A model generated the notes under the pieces. The model ran no database searches. It saw only the letters and a list, made by a program, of their open reading frames with translations, and was not told the DNA's origin. Below are positions 57,163 to 64,000 of a DNA stretch of 64,000 nucleotides, piece by piece (within the stretch, counting starts at the first letter, position 1; each line of letters opens with the position of its first letter). Source of the stretch: Symbiodinium natans (Eukaryota > Sar > Dinophyceae > Suessiales > Symbiodiniaceae); NCBI GenBank assembly GCA_905221605.1, contig CAJNDS010002078.1:375001-439000 (forward strand), written 5' to 3'. The translations under genes and the position numbers were made by a program.

Positions 57163-57215
57163 AGGCGTTGAGCCCAACGGATAAGGCATTTCCCCTGGAG
57201 GCGGGGTTGTAGGCC
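57163..57215 (+). other. tRNA-like box A relic
   Basis: GAGCCCAACGGATAAGGCA matches the D-arm and box A region of eukaryotic tRNA-Arg. The following CCCC..GGGG can pair, but the loop lacks U at the place before the anticodon, and no GGTTCGAATCC box B follows. It could be the head of a tRNA-derived short interspersed element or a decayed tRNA gene. Confidence 0.25.
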
Positions 57216-59481
57216 ATTGTGTTGTGGAACGACGATCCCCTCGCATCTCTCTGACGTCTATCCGTGTCTCTTGCTGTAGATTTACTCTTAAAGGTTCATC
57301 AGGACAGTTTGGCCTTCGAGCTGGCCTCACCGTTTAAAAACCTGCAGTTCCCGTCTTTTGTCTGGCCAGATCATGGTTCGGACATTTCACAACCAAAGCC
57401 AGCAATCCATCACACGCAAGCCAAAGCTGGCTTGAGCAGCGATTGCCTTCAGCCAAGGACGCCGCTGCTGGCTTCTTGGCAATATACAGCTTCCGCCTCT
57501 TTCTGGGAGAGAGAGGGAGAGCGAGTCAGTCTGCCGACCAGACTGATCGAGCCAGGAGATCACTGCACCAGTTCCGAGATCCAAGAATAGGGGTCATAAG
57601 GGCAGGGGTTGTCACATGAGCCGAACCCTGTCAGTGCATTTGACCTTCCTGTGTCACTGTCACAATGGTCTGCAACAGAAATTCTCTCAACAAGTTGGCT
57701 CATACTTGGACGTGTCGCATGCTGAGGCCAGTCAGAGTGGTCACGGCACCTCGGCACATCGAGATTCCTCTCGCCAAAGCTGGATGATTTCTCCTGAATC
57801 CATTGCTAGATGCCGCAGCATGTTTTCACGATCCGCGATCTTCGGAAGTTATGCTTCTTGAGGTGCTCCTTCGCTGGAGCAGATGAGGGTGAGCATGCGC
57901 TTCACAAAGGACTGGAGAGCGCAAGAAAGAGAGAACGTTTGCTTTTGTTCCACAGGCTGTGGTGGTGCTCGGCGTAATTCGGCGCACCACATTCCTCAAA
58001 CTCTCTTCTCACCCTGGCTCGAAAGAGAGGACGGCAGCGTCTACCATCTTCCCAGCATGAATTCGTCCGTCCAGGCAGGATGACCCTCACGGCATGATTT
58101 GCCTCCAGGCAGACATGCGTCTAGTGAGAATATTCCTCACTGTCAGTACGCGTTTCCATATTGTCAGCAGCACGAGCATGCGAGGCAGGTTTGTGGCAGC
58201 TGCTGGTGACATGTCTTCGATTAGATTCAATGGGTTCATGTGGTGTGCAGGGGTCTAATAGAATGAAGTTGTACCATTGCGGTGCTGCTGGAGCTACAGA
58301 TTCTTCAGGCTTCAAAGCCCTTCATTCGTGATTGCAGCACCGTTGTATGTGTGCCACCTCGAAAGTTGGAACTCCACTCCAGGTTCGCAAGTTCGAAACT
58401 TCAGGGCAAGTGCTGGGCCATTAGCCTCCCTACTCGCTTGTTTGTTCAGGCAAGTTGCGGCTGTAAGCAGGAGCCCTCTATCATTCGCAGTGGCATATAT
58501 GTGTCATAATATGCACAATGTCATTACAATGTAGGTTCATGTGGATCGGCTTGTTCTTCAACATCTCCCAGGACAAGCGTGCAGCAACTATCACGCATGC
58601 AGCCCTGGAGGGGCAGCTAAGGTTTGGATTTTGAGGTTGCTGCAGGTGCTGATGCCAGCGCCCCCCGTCCGCAGTTGTCTGATGCGATGTCGCTGCCAAG
58701 TAGTACATAAGGTTGGTTGCCCTCATATCTGTTCGTGGGGGGGGGGGGGGCATGTTCAACTAAGCGGTTCGATTGCGTTGCAGATTGTATCTATCAGTTG
58801 ACTGGAAGGGAGCCAGATTTTTAGACCAACTGCCCCATGCGGTTCATGTAGTTCGCCACTGTGCATGTCAGCCGTGCGGCGGGATCCTGCGGACTTCCAC
58901 GCAGCAACACACCGCAGCCTCACAACGGCCAGGTTCTACTTCATCGTGAACAAGCCATGCATCCACCCAGGTGCGGCGGCTATCCGCACGCGTTGACCAC
59001 TGCCAGAGCTGAAATCATAAGCTATAGCCTCAGACAGAATGCACAAGTGCTTGGAAAAGACCGAACATCACCAAACGTGTCTTGCATAAGTTGCCGAAGG
59101 TTCCACAGGCGCTGTCAACCCAGCTGTGATACTCGAGAACCTGCAGCCGCATGTCCCTGCAGCCACTTGGGAAAGCGCATGAATCGGCCCAGAGAGCGAC
59201 CCGATAAAACTGCAATCCGAGATCCGATGGCAGAAGCTCGGCCCTAGAGCCCGGTCTTTGGTTGCAGCATCGTTCCCACCCAAAGGTGTGCACAACCAGA
59301 GACAATCAGCAGCACTTCTCATGTCCAGAGCATGGGGCTTAGCTGTGGCTGCTCTGGCTGTGGAAGGCAGGGGCCCGATCACGAAGGGGCCCCCGTGCTT
59401 AATCCGTTCGGGTCCCCAGGCTTAGGTTGAATGAGCCATTTCCTGGAAATCCGGTCGAGCTTAGTATTAGTTAAAGGGGTG

Positions 59482-59482
<1 letters not shown>

Positions 59483-59515
<33 letters not shown>
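59483..59515. repeat. Homopolymer of 33 guanines
   Basis: An uninterrupted G run followed by CGCGGGG. It could form quadruplex structures, but its length may be unreliable in the assembly. Confidence 0.9.
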
Positions 59516-60659
59516 CGCGGGGAAGGACATTAGATGAAACGGATTGCTCTTTGCAGCAGTAGCAGCAGCTCTGGCATTCAGCATGCAATAAAGAGCAGGT
59601 CTCTGCGAACCAGCCGCGCCAGAACATGTCGACGCTCGGCGTATTGTTGTGCCCTTCAGAGCAATTCGGCAGCGCGTGGTGCCCGCTGATTATGGAGGGT
59701 TGCTCATGGAGGGTGTTAATGAACGCTCGGCTGCGATGCAAGACAAGTTTAGTCAATGGCTGGTCATGCAGCCGAACTGTGCCATGGCACCAATTTGTTC
59801 CAAGTTTTAAAAGCTTCGACGCCATGGAGTCTTGGGGCACCATAGGTGCCATTATATAGGGTACCGATACATTGCCTTTCCAGTTGTGTCTTGCTTGGCT
59901 ATTAGCTCACTCCGATAATTACCGATTACAGAGCTTCTCTCTCCCTCCCCTCCTTCCAACTCTTCCTCGCAGTCTCTCTTTGTCCTGTCTCGTCCTCCCT
60001 TCCTCCCTTTCTCTGTGTCGATCTCAATACACTTAATTCTAAGCCCTTCCCACGGTAGACTTGCGCCAAGCGGTCTGAGGGGATTGGTGACGGCAAGCTC
60101 TGCTGCGAGCAGGTGCTGAGGCGAGAGTATTGTGCCGCCCACGACAGAATTCTACAAAATGTAGGATGCTGCTCAATGCTGCTGGCGTTAACGAGGGAGT
60201 ATGTCAGCACAAGCTGCACGATTAGTATCCCTTCGTATCCATAGTATCATCTACTTGCCCCCATTCATTCTTTAGACACATCCGAGATATCTAACTTCCA
60301 GGTGCCTTCGGTTGTTTTTTTTGTGCACGCTGCGCCTGTCGGGCCTGTCCCCTTGAGGCCGGGCTTTGTTGAACAGTCTGCCGGTGTTCCTGCAGCTCGA
60401 TTGTGGCCTACCGCGTGCGTGCAAGCTGCAGCAAGGGGTGGTCGGGATGTGTCGGGATTCCCGTAGCTCGCAGTAGGTTTGGCCGGCCCTGTCCAGGTAG
60501 CTGGCAGCGAATTCTTCTCTTCAAGTTCTCTTCTCCTGATGCAGCCGACGAGGCCGCCAAAATTGCTCGGCCACCCTAGCTAACTCTAGCTCACTGGCCG
60601 CGCCTCGTTGTTCATTCACGATGCTTCGCAATGCTTCACTCACGATGCTGACGATGCTT

Positions 60660-63600
60660 CATCAGGTGGATCTCAAGCTGCTGCTGCAAATCTGCGAGAT
60701 GTGGGGGAAGCTTAGCATCCTGGGCAGCAAGCCAGACACAGCGAAGCACACAAATGCTGGACCTCAGCTTGAGATCTGTGAGAAGCCAGGTCCCAAAGCT
60801 GGACTCCTCACGGCCAGTCCGAAAAGCTTGTCACCTTGGTGGCGCTCAATTGTGGCAGCCATGGACGGCATGCCTCCAAATCATCGAGGCACTTGCTTTG
60901 TTTATGCCTGCCAAGCCTCATGGGATTAGCGCGTTCTCAGATTTGCCCCTACTTAACGCTCGGGGTGAGGTCAGGCACACGGACCCAGCACAGCTCTGAC
61001 ATTGTGTAGCGAGCGTACTCGTGCTGCAGATATTGTATGTGCGCGAGGCTACGCACAATTTGCGGCTGCGGTTGTGCAACGGGTCATTTGCGACTGGTGG
61101 CACGGTCAAGGTCAGTTGCTTGCCTGTGTCGCCACCATGTAGGTTCGGGCTGGGTCCTGGTTACACACTACTATGTGGGACCGCAAGAGAAGGCAGGCCT
61201 ATTTGTTCGCGCCATTGTAAACTATTCATCTCAAAAAAGTGTAGTTTTCAACGAGAAGATTTTTGGAAAGCAACGGAAGGTTTTCAGTGTTTTCACACGA
61301 GCCCATGTCAATTATGGCCCAGCGCTTGTCATGAAAGGTGAGGTCTTTTTCGACCGTGCTGTCCGTTAGACTGCTTTCCGTTTCTGTCGGTATCGATTGG
61401 CAAAGCCAAATAGATCCAAGGAAGCTGGTCGTGGGTTGGACCCCCATGTGCGGATGGAAGGAATGGGAGGCCACTCGTACCGTCGAAGATCAGCAAGGCG
61501 CCGGTGCAATTTCAGTGCAGCAATCGTAGCTGGTGCCATCAGGAAGATGACTCCTGTGATTGCGCGTCGCTGCACAGAGCCTTGGACAAGCATGCGAAAA
61601 GAGGAGGCAATTGGCTTAACAAAAGGCAGGCCGTGCTGTTTGCGACACCAAGGCGCCCACATTCGTCGACTTTTTGAATGGGGAGACGGACTGTCTGAGG
61701 TGACAGCTAACGCTCCAGCTGGTGCCGTGGCTCCGAGACAGCAAAGATGCTTCTGGCAGCAAAGCCTGACATGTCGAGTCAATCCAGGAACCTTGATTCG
61801 GACTTTTATCCGACTAATTCTTTACTCAGGATCCTCTCTTCTCGAATGGAGGCTTTGTGCATGATCCGAATGTCCACGCCGGGCACCTGCGAGCTTTGGC
61901 CTCGCGAGGGAAGGACCAGCCGTCAGCAGCTCAGATGTTCTGAAGGCTTACTAACTTAAGGCAAGTTTAAACGCTTGCGGCGCCGCCTCGGCAGGCCGGG
62001 CTGGCCCGAGCGTCGGGGTTGTGGCGTGCGTATCGCAGACGAAGGAAAGCCAGGTCAGCACCACTCACGTCATGAGGGGGGGGCGTCCCCACAAGCTGGT
62101 TCGGGAGGGGGTGCAGAAAGTTCCGCTGGGAGGGAATGGTGGGAAGGGGGGAAGGAGAGCAGATCCTGGTCTGGCGAACTTTCTAAACCAAGCTTATTGT
62201 GAATGTTTAGCGTGCCGAGCGAATGATCGTGACCTGTCACCCATCCAGCAGCTAGGTCAGTTGGAGAAATGCGCCTGAGTCGTGTGAGATTGGTTGGGTG
62301 AGAAGAGACCGAGTGCACCTGAAATACCTGAATCAATATCTGACGTGTTGGGGCCTGCCCATCGAAGTTTGGTGTGTGTTTGATGTTGCATTCCATGTGT
62401 TGAGTTGCCGTGCTGAAGCCTTGGTGTGGGATCCAGCAACTGGGCCGAGCCAGCGTAATCCCAGAAAACCATATCTCAAACCGACCCTGTGCCTAGATGG
62501 TCGCGCTTTCTCGTTCGGACGCCCACCATCCACCAAAGAGATGCTCAAGTGGCTAGTCAGGCACCCATGGCAGTGCTTGCCTTTGCAGACTGTTGAGGGC
62601 TAATGGTCTGTGTCTTGGTGCCTTTGCATGCATTTGTCCGCCTTTCAGCGTGTATGGAGTAAGAAAGCGTGTGTCGAGCTGTTCTACTTGAGAGCCGCAT
62701 GGCACGAGGGCACGCAAGGGTGAGCGCACGGCATGCATGGCCTGGCAAGAATAACTTCCCAAAAATGTCTGCGTGCGCATGCTGCAGATGCAGAGCCTGT
62801 GGAAGTTTGTTGCCTAGATTCCGAGAATCAACTGCATAGGAGGCATCAGCGCAAGAATGGCTTTGCACGTTGGGCAAAAGGTCAGAGCAGGGACATGTCT
62901 GTTGTTTGCAACCTTATCAAGTACTAGCGTAACTAGCGCAGTGCAAGAGCCCCATGACGAGGCCCAAGCTAGCCGTAATGCCTTACCAGAACCTAGAACA
63001 ACATGACATGCGCACTGATGTATTCCATCAACCAGTACTCGTGCTGTGCTACTTCATGCTACTTCGTGCAGAAGCGATCCTCATAGCCTCCTGTGCTCCT
63101 GCATCGGTCGGCATTCCTTCCACTCTTCTTGCATTTGTCATGCAAGACCTTTTGGGGCAGGTGAAGTTTGGAGAGCGCATGGCGTCAGCCGCACTCAGAC
63201 TGGCGGAGATCCTCAGCCGCCAGGCCTTGACAATGCCGGAACTCTTGGACCGCGCGGGGGAGCTGCGGAGTCTTGGCTTGTGAAAACCTCCTAGAAAATG
63301 CACATTTAATGCATCTATATAGCAGAAATGTTTGCCGCTGCGCGGCACACCTCGGCTGTGGGCCCGAGATGATGCAGCTGTGGCTGAGATATAAGCGACT
63401 ATCACAGGCTCCAGTTTGGGAGCGCTTCGCAATCCCGACTTATGGGTCAGCCGCTATACAGTCAGCCCTATCCGCAGTCGTGGAAGCACGGGTTGAGTGG
63501 GCTGGTGCCAGGGGCCCCCAATTCTGGCGGATTTTTAAATTTATCCCGACAAGCGTCCTGCGACTCATGCTGGAACTTGAGAAAATAAGACACCTTACCA

Positions 63601-63990
63601 TAGGCCATTATTAAGAACTGAACGGATATGTCAGGCCATACTGACTAGAGCTCTGGTGAACATATTGGAATGTAAAGTTGAGCATGCAATCCTAGGGCAT
63701 GTCAGCAGTGAGCAGAATGAAGTGGCTGATGGCTGCCCATGAGTGAGGAGCGGTTCTGCCTCCGAAGACCAGCCAAAGATCGGAATCCGCCGCGTGTTCC
63801 AGGAGAGTCAGGCGGTGTTTTTCTAGTCAATGACCTCGTTTGTCATCAGCCAGAGACCCCTAGCCGGCGAGTCAAGATGCACGCTAGTTGCTTCGGTCGT
63901 CTTTGTTCGGTTTGCAGGACAAAGATGTCGGCTGCTTGCCTATATAGTTCTTGGAGAAGCCGTCCCCCCTTCAAAGTGTCCACAGAGAAG
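60660..63990 (+). other. Exon-like fragments of one or more unknown genes
   Basis: Several plus-strand frames look like protein. They are at about 60664-60800 (QVDLKLLLQICEMWGKLSI), 61018-61110 (ILYVREATHNLRLRLCNGSF), 61143-61331 (GSGWVLVTHYYVGPQEKAGL, ending AAAG|GTGAGG), 61390-61520 (DWQSQIDPRKLVVGWTPMCG), 61747-61959, 62370-62603 (EALVWDPATGPSQRNPRKPY) and 63140-63283 (QVKFGERMASAALRLAEILS). I could not join them in frame and none has a known motif. They probably represent a multi-exon gene that may run past the window end. Confidence 0.35.
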
Positions 63991-64000
63991 TAGGTGCCAG

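Larger units (their letters stand above)
55969..60640. other. Stretch without a resolved gene
   Basis: I see no supported gene. A G run lies at about 58738-58750 and a 33-base G run at 59483-59515; the latter may be of uncertain length in the assembly. A tRNA-like box A occurs near 57170. Confidence 0.5.

Noticed and set aside
1-64000. CRISPR arrays, bacterial operons, insertion sequences, phage genes
   Set aside because: No regularly spaced identical repeats with unique spacers, no ribosome-binding sites in register with genes and no transposase frames were seen. The splice structure shows a eukaryotic nuclear genome.

Overview
This window looks like nuclear DNA of a dinoflagellate, possibly of the Symbiodiniaceae/Suessiales type; the lineage is inference. 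The evidence is a same-strand tandem gene array with near-identical copies, GA-AG and GC-AG introns alongside GT-AG ones, short direct repeats at intron edges, small exons in long microsatellite-rich non-coding DNA, and GGCTCAAG (the 3' end of the dinoflagellate spliced leader) upstream of two array copies. No bacterial operon structure is seen. All confident genes are on the plus strand.

Layout. 1-2436: no gene. 2437-13693: three tandem copies of a roughly 990-residue protein of unknown function, each with one intron of about 450 nt. 13694-32836: mostly non-coding, with a perfect 31-bp hairpin (16049-16113), a low-complexity block (16.9-17.3 kb), a cluster of diverged palindromes (17.37-17.72 kb), an AT-rich insert resembling organellar large-subunit rRNA domain II (about 25.64-26.06 kb) and a possible LINE relic (29.0 kb). 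32837-39300, perhaps to 44222: a secreted or membrane-anchored cysteine-rich modular protein split into many tiny exons. This is the most novel item in the window. 46381-52156: a multi-exon amino-acid transporter of the AAAP family. 54367-55968: a RAP-domain protein, probably organellar and RNA-linked. 55969-64000: several exon-like fragments but no resolved gene.

Functional reading. The array fits the dinoflagellate habit of raising dosage by tandem copies. The cysteine-rich protein starts with a signal peptide and alternates two motifs, N-W-C-S-x2-P-C-P-x2-C and C-x5-G-C-P-x2-C, in a repeat of roughly 60 residues. Its exons can be joined in frame across non-canonical introns, which supports a real gene. 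The transporter and the RAP protein are independent neighbours; nothing suggests a shared pathway.

Limits. Exon ends were inferred by eye from reading phase and splice dinucleotides. Transcript data would be needed to fix them.
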